From: Thermoplasmata archaeon
GTDB lineage: Archaea > Thermoplasmatota > Thermoplasmata > RBG-16-68-12
DNA: 10,354 bases
Direction of reading: 5' to 3'
Assembly: GCA_021788795.1 (NCBI GenBank)
Contig: JAJYKG010000057.1
Span: forward strand, 1-10,354
Each line of letters starts with the position of its first letter. Within the stretch, counting starts at the first letter, position 1. Below are positions 1-6,059 of the stretch, piece after piece. Under the pieces are notes generated by a model. It had not been told where the DNA came from. It made no database searches and saw only the letters and a list, made by a program, of their open reading frames with translations. The position numbers were made by a program, and so were the translations under genes.

Positions 1-7
1 AGCAGCG

Positions 8-988
8 GTGACCAGCATCACACACGTGGACCCGGTCGTGGAAGAGGACCGGACCTGTCCCGAATGCCACAGCGATCATCTCGTGCTAGATTACACCCGA
101 GGGGAGCTCGTCTGCGACTCGTGCGGCCTCGTCGTGCGGGACAGCACGATCGACGAGGGCCCCGAGTGGTCCGCGTACTCCGTCGAGGAGAACGACCGGC
201 TCGCGCGAACGGGCGCGCCCCGCAGCTACGTCGCCGGTTCCTCGGGCCTCACGACGGTCATCCCGCTGGCGAACCGCGACGCCCGCGGCAACTCGATCCC
301 GCTCCGCGAGCGGGAGAAGTTCTACCGCATGCGGAAGCTCCAGCGCCATTCCGGGCACTCGCGGCCCGGGGAGCGGAGCCTCCCCGAGACAATCCGCGGC
401 CTCGACCGGGTCGCGTCCCTCATGGGCCTCCCGCGGCCGGTGAAGGACGAGGCGGGCTTCATCTGCAAGAAGGCGCTCGAGAAGGGTCTCGTGCGGGGCC
501 GGTCCATCGAGGGCATCGTCGCGGCCGCCGTGTACGCCGCATGCCGCATCGACGGCGTGCCCCGGACCCTGGACGAGCTCCAGCAGGTGACCGGCGTCCG
601 GAAGAAGACGATCGGCAAGGCGTACGGCGCGCTCTTGCGCTCCCTCATCCTCCGCGTGCCTCCGTCCCACCCGACGGACTACGTGAGCCGGTTCTGCTCG
701 AAGCTCGGGCTCAGCAACAGCGTGCAGACGGAGGCCATCAAGATCCTGAAGGAGCTGGAGAAGGTCGACAACTCGATGTCCCTCTCCCCCGCCGGGACGG
801 CGGCGGCCGCGATCTACCTGGCCTCCCTCGCCTGCGGCGAGCGGCGGCCGCAGAAGGCCGTCGCGAAGGTGGCGGGTGTGAGCGAGGTGACCCTCCGGAA
901 CCGCTTCCAGTTCATGGAGGGGTTCATGAACCAGCTCACGCTGCCCCGCGGCCGCGCGCCAAAGGTTGCCACGCAGAACGGTCCCTGA
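8..988 (+). CDS. tfb: Transcription initiation factor B (TFB, archaeal TFIIB); 5' end uncertain
   Basis: General archaeal transcription factor: it binds the TBP-TATA complex and the BRE and recruits RNA polymerase. Seen: an N-terminal zinc ribbon with CPEC (residues 17-20) and CDSC (36-39), a B-finger-like stretch with EGPEW (50-54), a linker with RTGAP, and two cyclin-like repeats (about 125-212 and 220-308) with the usual helical core, including IEGIVAAAVYAACR in the first and SPAGTAAAAIYLAS in the second. At 326 residues it is slightly longer than the usual roughly 300. The GTG start at 8 is the first one visible, but the frame is open to the window edge and only seven upstream bases are present, so the true start may lie outside. 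The zinc ribbon begins at residue 17, so little or nothing should be missing. Archaeal genomes often carry several TFBs; whether this is the main or an alternative one cannot be told here. Confidence 0.96.
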   Translation: MTSITHVDPVVEEDRTCPECHSDHLVLDYTRGELVCDSCGLVVRDSTIDEGPEWSAYSVEENDRLARTGAPRSYVAGSSGLTTVIPLANRDARGNSIPLREREKFYRMRKLQRHSGHSRPGERSLPETIRGLDRVASLMGLPRPVKDEAGFICKKALEKGLVRGRSIEGIVAAAVYAACRIDGVPRTLDELQQVTGVRKKTIGKAYGALLRSLILRVPPSHPTDYVSRFCSKLGLSNSVQTEAIKILKELEKVDNSMSLSPAGTAAAAIYLASLACGERRPQKAVAKVAGVSEVTLRNRFQFMEGFMNQLTLPRGRAPKVATQNGP

Positions 989-992
989 GGAG

Positions 993-1026
993 CCGCGGCG
1001 GCGCTCGGGCCGGTCCCGTGCCGCGG
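993..1026 (+). other. Possible hairpin just after tfb
   Basis: CCGCGGC (993-999) and GCCGCGG (1020-1026) form a perfect 7-bp inverted repeat around a GC-rich 20-base loop, starting four bases after the tfb stop. It could be a 3' UTR structure. No T-run follows directly, so it is not a typical archaeal terminator, and CCGCGG is self-complementary and common in GC-rich DNA. The rest of the tfb-korA gap (to 1201) shows no coding sequence; a short dyad, ACAAA-agc-TTTGT, lies at 1034-1046. Confidence 0.2.
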
Positions 1027-1143
1027 AAATGCAACAAAAGCTTTGTAAGGATGGACCACGTGCTCTCCCCAAGGGACACTGTGCCGTCGATGGTGAGGCC
1101 GCGCCAGGGGAGTGGACCAGCCGATTCGTTCAAGACCCTTTCG

Positions 1144-1150
1144 CCTTATC
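1144..1150 (+). promoter_or_regulatory. Candidate TATA-like element for korAB
   Basis: CCTTATC, followed by another C, lies about 54 bases before the korA ATG. It resembles the AT-rich elements at similar distances before metE, DUF2203 and DUF59 in this window. TSS placement about 25 bases downstream would give a leader of roughly 25-30 bases. Assigned by position and base composition only. Confidence 0.4.
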
Positions 1151-1201
1151 CCTCGCCGTCGGCGGAAAGCCGTCCCGTCGTGTCTCGAGCGTCGTGATTC
1201 C

Positions 1202-3187
1202 ATGCCCGCGAAGACCCAAAGGGTGAATGACCTCTCCTGGATGATCGGTGGCCCCCAGGGGAGCGGCGTCGATTCGTCCGCGAATGCCTTCGCGCGAGCC
1301 TGCGCCCATGCGGGCCTCGACGTCTTCGGGAAACGCGAGTACTACTCGAACATCAAGGGCGAGCACTCGTACTTCACCGTGCGGGCCGCCTCGCGCGTGA
1401 TCCGCTCGCACATCGACGACGTCCATCTCCTCGCGACCTTCGACGCGGAGACCGCGTTCCGCCACGTGCGCGAGGTCGTCGACGACGGCGCAATCATCTA
1501 TGACCCCTCGCTGGCCAGGACCAAACTCTCCGACATCCCGACGATCGAGCCCCGCCTCAAGGGCGACCTGAAGACGTACCTGATCGCCCGCGGCGTCGGG
1601 GAGACGCTCGACGATCTGCTGACGACCGCGAAGCAGCGCGGCGTCACCCTCGTCCCCGTCCCGTACAACGATATCCTCGAGCAGATCGCGGACGAGTTCA
1701 AGGTGGACGCGCTGAGCAAGATCGCCCGCATGATCAACATGCTCGCCGTCGGCGCATCCCTGGGCCTCGTGGGCCTCGAGTTCGACTACACCGTCCAGGC
1801 GCTAAACGACGTCTTCCGCGGGCGCAAGGCGACCGTGGACATGAACGCGTCCGGCGCGCGCAAGGGCTACGACCTCGCGAAGGCGCTGGCCCCGGACTTC
1901 TCCTACCGCCTGGAGCGCATGGCGCGGAAGGAGCCGCGGCTCTTCCTGACGGGGAGCCAGGCCGGAGCCCTCGGCAAGCTCTACGGCGGCCTGCGCGTGC
2001 AGACCTACTACCCCATCACGCCGGCGTCGGACGAGAGCGAGTTCCTCGAGGCGAACGAGATCCTCCAGCTGGACGGCCACGGCGCCGCGGAGGCGGAGGA
2101 CTCCGCCTTCCTCAAGGAGAAGGACGCCTCCGTCCTCGTCGTCCAGACGGAGGACGAGATCGCGGCGATCACGATGGCGATCGGCGCCGCGCTCACGGGC
2201 GCGCGCTCGGCGACGGCGACCTCCGGCCCCGGCTTCTGCCTGATGATGGAGGGCATCGGCTATGCCTCGATCAACGAGGTGCCCGTGGTCATCACCCTCT
2301 ACCAGCGCGCCGGCCCGAGCACGGGCATGCCGACGCGGCACGAGCAGGGCGACCTGCGGTTCGCCCTCCATGCAGGCCACGGGGACAGCCCGCGGATCAT
2401 CCTGGCCTCCGGGGACTTCGAGGAGATGATCCGGGACGGCCTCCTCTCGTTCAACTACGCGGAGCGGTACCAGATGCCCGTGATCCACATGGTGGACAAG
2501 GCGCTGGCGAACAACAGCGGGACCGTCGCGTTCCCGCAGCTGACGGACCTGCGGATTGACCGCGGCCGCCTCCTGGCCGACGGGAACGGGTTCGGCCCGG
2601 AGCATCCCTACCACCGCTTCGAGCTCGGCGAGAACCCCGTGTCGCCCCGCGCGGTCATCGGGCAGCACGGCACCCTCTTCTGGAACACGGGCGACGAGCA
2701 CGACGAGACGGGCCACATCACGGAGGACCCGGTCCTGCGCGACCTGATGATGGAGAAGCGCGAGGCGAAGCTCCAGCTCGCGGCCAAGGAGATCCCGGAC
2801 TCCGTGAAGTACCACTACTTCGGCGCGAAGGACGCCGAGACGGTCATCGTGAGCTGGGGCTCGACGAAGGGCCCGCTCCTGGACGCCCTGGACCGGCTCC
2901 TCGCGGAGAAGGAGTCCGTGGGCTTCCTCCAGTTGCGGCTCCTGAACCCCTTCCCCACGGAGGCCGTGATGGCGCACCTGGCGAAGGCGAAGCGCCGCGT
3001 CGACGTCGAGATGAACTTCGGGGCCCAGCTCGGCGGCCTGGTCCGCGAGCGGACGGGCGTGGACCTCACGCACACCATCCTGAAGTACAACGGCCGGCCC
3101 ATGTCGAACAGTGAGCTTCACGACGCGATCAAGGCGATCATCCGCAATCAGGCTCCCCGAAGGACGGTGCTGACCCATGGCGCTTGA
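1202..3187 (+). CDS. korA: 2-oxoacid:ferredoxin oxidoreductase, fused gamma/alpha subunit
   Basis: Large subunit of a two-subunit, CoA-dependent enzyme that oxidatively decarboxylates 2-oxoacids (2-oxoglutarate or pyruvate type) to acyl-CoA and reduces ferredoxin in the cytoplasm. Seen: an N-terminal gamma domain (about 11-190) opening with GGPQGSGV (16-23); the alpha pyrimidine-binding domain from about residue 246 with the family motif YPITP (270-274) followed by ASDES; and the C-terminal domain (about 545-640) with VSWGSTKG and VEMNFGAQLGGLVRE. This gamma-alpha fusion is the arrangement of the Sulfolobus and Halobacterium enzymes. Length is 661 residues, normal for the fusion. ATG 1202 is preferred over an in-frame ATG at 1112 because homology begins just after it and the 30 extra residues are basic and featureless. 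The stop overlaps korB by 11 bases, so the two are probably co-translated. No delta-type ferredoxin subunit is present, as expected for this class. Substrate preference cannot be fixed from sequence alone. Confidence 0.95.
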   Translation: MPAKTQRVNDLSWMIGGPQGSGVDSSANAFARACAHAGLDVFGKREYYSNIKGEHSYFTVRAASRVIRSHIDDVHLLATFDAETAFRHVREVVDDGAIIYDPSLARTKLSDIPTIEPRLKGDLKTYLIARGVGETLDDLLTTAKQRGVTLVPVPYNDILEQIADEFKVDALSKIARMINMLAVGASLGLVGLEFDYTVQALNDVFRGRKATVDMNASGARKGYDLAKALAPDFSYRLERMARKEPRLFLTGSQAGALGKLYGGLRVQTYYPITPASDESEFLEANEILQLDGHGAAEAEDSAFLKEKDASVLVVQTEDEIAAITMAIGAALTGARSATATSGPGFCLMMEGIGYASINEVPVVITLYQRAGPSTGMPTRHEQGDLRFALHAGHGDSPRIILASGDFEEMIRDGLLSFNYAERYQMPVIHMVDKALANNSGTVAFPQLTDLRIDRGRLLADGNGFGPEHPYHRFELGENPVSPRAVIGQHGTLFWNTGDEHDETGHITEDPVLRDLMMEKREAKLQLAAKEIPDSVKYHYFGAKDAETVIVSWGSTKGPLLDALDRLLAEKESVGFLQLRLLNPFPTEAVMAHLAKAKRRVDVEMNFGAQLGGLVRERTGVDLTHTILKYNGRPMSNSELHDAIKAIIRNQAPRRTVLTHGA

Positions 3188-4163
3188 ACAGGTGCTGAAG
3201 CCCCAGGACTACGCGACCGAGGTCCACAACGACTGGTGCCCGGGCTGCGGCGACTTCGGGATTCTCCGCACGATCCAGATGGCCCTGGCCGAGCTCAAGC
3301 TCGATCCCTACCGGGTCGCGATGGTCTCCGGGATCGGATGCTCCGCGAAGACGATCCACTACATCAAGACGTACGGCGTGCACACGCTGCACGGCCGCGT
3401 CCTGCCCGTGGCCCAGGGGATCAAGCTCGCGAACCCGAACCTCGAGGTCGTGGCCGTCGGCGGCGACGGGGACGGGATGGGCATCGGCGGGGCGCACTTC
3501 GTGAACGCCGGCCGGCGCAACCTGGACATGCTCTACATCCTCCACGACAACGGCGTGTACGGGCTGACGAAGGGCCAGGCCGCGCCGACCCTCAAGCTCG
3601 GCGTGCAGACGAAGTCCCTCGCCCACCCGAACATCAACGACGCGATCAACCCGATCTGGCTCGCCCTCGCCGCCGGCGCGACATGGGTCGGCCGCGGCTA
3701 CTCCTACGACGTGAAGCACCTCAAGGACCTCATCGTCCAGGGGATCCGCCACAAGGGCTACGCGTTCCTCGACGTCCTCCAGCCCTGCCCGACCTACAAC
3801 GACATCAACACGAAGGAATGGGACGGCGGGGAGGACCGCTCGGAGCAGAACGGCGGCCGGCCGCTGCCGCGCGTCTACAAGCTGGATGGCCAGGGCTGGG
3901 ACCCCGTGGTCCACGAGCCCATGGAAATCGAGGCGAAGGCCAAGCAGGCCCTGGCGAAGGCGCTCGAGTGGGGCGACCGCATCCCGATCGGCGTATTCTA
4001 CAACAACGAGCACGTGCCCGACATGGGGGAGCGGATCCGCCAGCGCATCCCGACGTACTACCAGAAGCCGCCCGCGGAGCAGCGGATCGCGGGACCGAAC
4101 GGCGAGCCGCTGACCGACCTCACGAAGCTCTTCGAGCGGCTCACGGTCCAGCCAACGGCGTGA
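3177..4163 (+). CDS. korB: 2-oxoacid:ferredoxin oxidoreductase, beta subunit
   Basis: Catalytic partner of KorA; it binds thiamine pyrophosphate and one [4Fe-4S] cluster. Seen: WCPGCG near the N-terminus (C21, C24), C55 in SGIGCSAK, and C204 in LQPCPTYND, which match the four cluster ligands of two-subunit archaeal enzymes. The TPP/Mg motif is GGDGDGMGIGG (95-105), continuing to NLDMLYILHDNGVYGLTKGQ (115-134). K58, right after the third cysteine, lies where a substrate-contacting lysine is known in the Sulfolobus enzyme. Length 328 residues, complete. The ATG lies inside the end of korA (11-base overlap), indicating translational coupling. Its last 23 bases overlap the 3' end of the regulator gene on the other strand. 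Broad 2-oxoacid, 2-oxoglutarate or pyruvate specificity are all possible. Confidence 0.96.
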   Translation: MALEQVLKPQDYATEVHNDWCPGCGDFGILRTIQMALAELKLDPYRVAMVSGIGCSAKTIHYIKTYGVHTLHGRVLPVAQGIKLANPNLEVVAVGGDGDGMGIGGAHFVNAGRRNLDMLYILHDNGVYGLTKGQAAPTLKLGVQTKSLAHPNINDAINPIWLALAAGATWVGRGYSYDVKHLKDLIVQGIRHKGYAFLDVLQPCPTYNDINTKEWDGGEDRSEQNGGRPLPRVYKLDGQGWDPVVHEPMEIEAKAKQALAKALEWGDRIPIGVFYNNEHVPDMGERIRQRIPTYYQKPPAEQRIAGPNGEPLTDLTKLFERLTVQPTA

Positions 4164-4992
4164 CGCGGCGCCCCTTCCCCGCGTCCCCGCCCTGTCGTGG
4201 CTTGGGCGCCACGCGCGTGCCGATCTCCCAGATCCGCTCCGCCATCTGCTCCATCGCCGTGGCGATTGCCGGGTCGTCCGTCCAGATTGCGATGTCCTCG
4301 CCGCGGAACGGAGAGTCGTCGTCCGGGATGGGATGGCACATGAGGAATTGCCGGCCGTCCACGCCGTAGCGGTCCACGGGCGTGAAGAAGTCGATGTGGC
4401 GGATCTCCGCGTTGCGGCTCAGGGCGCGGACCTCCGCCTCGTTGTTGGTGTTTGTGTAGAAGGCCAGCCGCACCCGGACGCCGGACGCGGCCCTCTCCTC
4501 GAGTTCCTGGCCCAGGCCATGCAGGATGCGGGCTGGGCTGTGGACGGAGCCGATTGCGATGACCTCCGTCTCGGCGTGCCCGTACATCTCGACGAGGCGA
4601 TCGCGGACGTTCCGGCGTCCGTAGAGGGCCTCGAATCGGCCGCGTTCCTCCGGGCTCCCCTGCGGCGACACCGAGAACTCACGCGCGAGCGCGGCGGCGT
4701 TCACGGACAGCTGCTGCGCCGTCCGGCGGTGGTCCTCGGCCAGAGCCCGGAGGTAGTTCCCGAACGGGACGGGCTTGTACCGCACCGGCTTCTCCGGGAG
4801 GATCTGGACGAGCCCCTTCTCATGGAGCTGCTGCATGGTCTCGTAGACCCGGGTACGCGGCACACGACTGTGGGCCGGGATTTGCGAGCCCGCCGCGGCC
4901 CCGAGGTCGAGCAATGCCAGGTACGCCCGGGCCTGGTAGTCGGTCAGGCCGAAGGACTTGAGCTTCTGGATTCGATCTTGGGTGACCGGCAA
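4141..4992 (-). CDS. TrmB-family transcriptional regulator
   Basis: Archaeal winged-helix regulator. Seen: an N-terminal HTH region (residues about 8-75 from the TTG start) with LKSFGLTDYQARAYLALLDLG and RVPRTRVYETMQQLHEKGLV, the TrmB DNA-binding signature, then a helical linker and a C-terminal sensor-like domain (about 110-260) with YGRRNVRDRLVEM, EVIAIGSVHSP and FRGEDIAIWTDDPAIA. Family members often sense sugars or metabolites; the ligand here is unknown. TTG 4992 is preferred: it has a GAGAGGGGG Shine-Dalgarno-like stretch 5 bases upstream and lies 40 bases from a TATA-like element. The longer GTG start at 5019 (292 residues) falls only 12 bases from that element, would probably be outside the transcript, and has no ribosome-binding site. 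The gene converges on korAB with a 23-base overlap and diverges from nuoBI, so either may be a target. Autoregulation is also possible through the dyad in its promoter. Confidence 0.9.
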   Translation of the reverse strand: MPVTQDRIQKLKSFGLTDYQARAYLALLDLGAAAGSQIPAHSRVPRTRVYETMQQLHEKGLVQILPEKPVRYKPVPFGNYLRALAEDHRRTAQQLSVNAAALAREFSVSPQGSPEERGRFEALYGRRNVRDRLVEMYGHAETEVIAIGSVHSPARILHGLGQELEERAASGVRVRLAFYTNTNNEAEVRALSRNAEIRHIDFFTPVDRYGVDGRQFLMCHPIPDDDSPFRGEDIAIWTDDPAIATAMEQMAERIWEIGTRVAPKPRQGGDAGKGRRVTPLAGP

Positions 4993-5019
4993 CGCCGCCC
5001 CCTCTCGACTTCGGAACAC

Positions 5020-5037
5020 CTAAATCGCGGTATTTAG
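5020..5037 (-). promoter_or_regulatory. TATA-like element inside an 18-bp dyad upstream of the TrmB-type gene
   Basis: CTAAAT (5020-5025) and ATTTAG (5032-5037) are perfect inverted arms around CGCGGT. The distal arm contains TAAATA read on the minus strand, a good archaeal TATA match about 40 bases before TTG 4992. A symmetrical site overlapping the TATA box directly upstream of a dimeric winged-helix regulator suggests an autoregulatory operator. No second copy was noticed before korA or nuoB. Function is inferred. Confidence 0.45.
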
Positions 5038-5109
5038 CAGTTGTTACCGAGGCGAGTGACAACCGGGCGACGCATCCCTGCGGGCGGCCGCCGTGAGGAA
5101 AGGCCTTAG

Positions 5110-5289
5110 CATGGCTCGGGCTCCCTTCGACGTGGCCGGTCGCGGGGCGGGGGCCGCGAGGCTTACGAGGCCATGCGGGCCATCAAGGCGGCGATGGATC
5201 CCCGCGGAATCCTGAACCCGGGGGTTCTCTTCTCCGACGCGGAATGGTGGGAGAGCTGGGGCGGCCTCGAGGCCCGGGAACCCCTGTGA
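5110..5289 (+). pseudogene. C-terminal remnant of a GlcD-type FAD-linked oxidase
   Basis: From 5158 the frame encodes EAYEAMRAIKAAMDPRG followed by ILNPGVLF and a short tail ending at TGA 5287-5289. The run AIKAAMDP-x-G-ILNPG-x-LF is the well-known C-terminal signature of glycolate oxidase GlcD, D-lactate dehydrogenase and related FAD-linked oxidases. The rest of the roughly 450-residue protein is missing. Upstream, the same frame shows a possible leftover HGSG at 5110-5121 (compare the family's GEHG-x-G region), then glycine- and arginine-rich nonsense, and is closed by TAG at 5107-5109. Residues APFDV just after it are in another frame, consistent with indels. The only in-frame ATG codons are inside the conserved helix, and no ribosome-binding site was seen, so an intact small gene is unlikely. 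A deletion scar or an assembly join are both possible origins. Confidence 0.7.
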
Positions 5290-5304
5290 GGGCCGTACCG
5301 AGGG

Positions 5305-5352
5305 TTTAAGCCGCGGAACGTGTGGGAAACGTTAAGAATGCCTCCGGTTTAC
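5305..5352 (+). promoter_or_regulatory. Candidate promoter region of nuoBI
   Basis: Three AT-rich elements lie here: TTTAAG (5305-5310), GTTAAG (5331-5336) and TTTAC (5348-5352). The last lies about 45 bases before the nuoB ATG, matching the spacing of other candidate TATA boxes in this window, but the first two are richer in A and T. Which one is used cannot be decided by eye. Confidence 0.3.
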
Positions 5353-5381
5353 GCCGCGACGAAGCGGCCCCCCGGGATCCC

Positions 5382-5390
5382 GAGGGAAGG
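5382..5390 (+). promoter_or_regulatory. Ribosome binding site deciding the nuoB start
   Basis: GAGGGAAGG lies 3 bases before ATG 5394 (its GAGGG core is 7 bases away). It supports this start over an in-frame ATG at 5322, which would add 24 residues with no family similarity. Confidence 0.6.
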
Positions 5391-5393
5391 ACC

Positions 5394-6059
5394 ATGATTC
5401 AGCGAGCGGAGCAGTCCAACATCGTCGGCCTGCGGTCCCGGGACTTCCTCAAATGGGTCGACGAGAACATCGACGCACCCCTGAAACGCGGCCCGGGCGG
5501 CGCGATGGTCAAGAAGATGAAGGAGGGCCTCGTCGGCGAGTTCTTCAACTGGGCCAAGCGCAACTCCACGTGGCCGCTGCACTTCGGGATCATGTGCTGC
5601 GCGATCGAGATGGCCGCGACCTCGGACCCGCGGTACGACGTGGAGCGGTTCGGCGTCATCTACCGCAGCTCGCCGCGGCAGTGTGACGTCCTCCTCCTGA
5701 ACGGCCCGATCTCCCTCAAGCTCCGCCCCGCCGTGCGCCGGCTCTACGAGCAGATGCCGGACCCGAAGTGGGTCATGGCGATGGGGGAGTGCACGATCTG
5801 CGGCGGCCCCTACTACGACTCGTACAGCGTCGTGAAGGGCTCCTACACGTTCGTGCCCACGGACATCTTCATCCCGGGCTGCCCGGTGCGGCCGGAGGCC
5901 CTCATCGACGGCTTCCTCAAGCTCAGCGCGAAGATCCGCGCGGAGCGGACGGGCTGGATCAAGACGAAGAAGGGCCGCCTCGTGAGTTCGCGTGAGGGCG
6001 AGCTCATGGACCTGCGCCAAGGAGACTACACGTATGAAGTCCCCCAAGTCCGACGCTGA
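5394..6059 (+). CDS. nuoB: Complex I subunit NuoB (FpoB-like), binds cluster N2
   Basis: Peripheral-arm subunit of respiratory complex I or its archaeal F420H2/ferredoxin relatives; it carries the terminal [4Fe-4S] cluster N2 that passes electrons to the quinone. Seen: FGIMCCAIEMAA with adjacent C68 and C69, C133 in MGECTICGGPYY, and C163 in FIPGCPVRPEALIDG, which are the four N2 ligands with spacing like E. coli NuoB. The stretch DSYSVVKGSYTFVPTDIFIPGCP is diagnostic of the family; it differs from bacterial NuoB in having a second cysteine (C136) where GSCANSGG is usual. The 221 residues are a full-length protein. It overlaps the next gene by 26 bases in another frame. Genes for NuoC, D and H, which commonly accompany nuoB in operons, are absent here. 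A group 4 hydrogenase small subunit is the main alternative, but no large subunit is nearby and the following NuoI-like gene favours complex I. Confidence 0.92.
   Translation: MIQRAEQSNIVGLRSRDFLKWVDENIDAPLKRGPGGAMVKKMKEGLVGEFFNWAKRNSTWPLHFGIMCCAIEMAATSDPRYDVERFGVIYRSSPRQCDVLLLNGPISLKLRPAVRRLYEQMPDPKWVMAMGECTICGGPYYDSYSVVKGSYTFVPTDIFIPGCPVRPEALIDGFLKLSAKIRAERTGWIKTKKGRLVSSREGELMDLRQGDYTYEVPQVRR
6019..6024 (+). promoter_or_regulatory. Ribosome binding site of nuoI inside nuoB
   Basis: AAGGAG lies 9 bases before ATG 6034, within the 3' end of nuoB. It decides this start over an in-frame ATG at 5992 and suggests translational coupling. Confidence 0.65.

Larger units (their letters stand above)
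5038..5393. other. Gene-poor gap between the TrmB-type gene and nuoB
   Basis: This gap holds the upstream side of the regulator promoter, a decayed oxidase C-terminus (5110-5289) and the nuoB leader. The part from 5038 to about 5109 shows no recognisable coding sequence, RNA or repeat. A short dyad, AACGT (5317-5321) with ACGTT (5329-5333), lies in the nuoB leader; its arms are too short to interpret. Confidence 0.6.

Noticed and set aside
1065..1119. CTCCCC / GGGGAG inverted repeat and a repeated TGGACCA before korA, considered as an RNA element
   Set aside because: Arms of six bases about 36 bases apart are expected by chance in GC-rich DNA; no tRNA-like or riboswitch-like structure was seen.
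64..1197. Open frame of 377 codons overlapping tfb in another frame
   Set aside because: The translation is low-complexity arginine, proline and alanine; tfb explains the region. The plus-strand frames at 3236-4369 and 7569-9476 are likewise out-of-frame shadows.
1112..1201. Upstream in-frame start for korA
   Set aside because: The added 30 residues are basic and unlike the family, and the candidate TATA element at 1144 would lie inside the coding sequence.
1802..3178. Long open frame on the minus strand opposite korA (458 codons)
   Set aside because: It is the antisense shadow of GC-rich coding sequence, rich in R, V, H and L with no domain; korA is clearly the real gene. The same applies to minus-strand frames at 3138-4013, 5349-6179, 6004-7260, 6848-7726 and 7639-8907.
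5111..5233. Short open frame starting at ATG 5111 in the oxidase remnant region
   Set aside because: It runs out of frame with the conserved oxidase signature, is arginine-rich, and has no recognisable similarity.
5322..5393. Upstream in-frame start for nuoB
   Set aside because: The 24 extra residues have no NuoB similarity, and ATG 5394 has a good ribosome-binding site.
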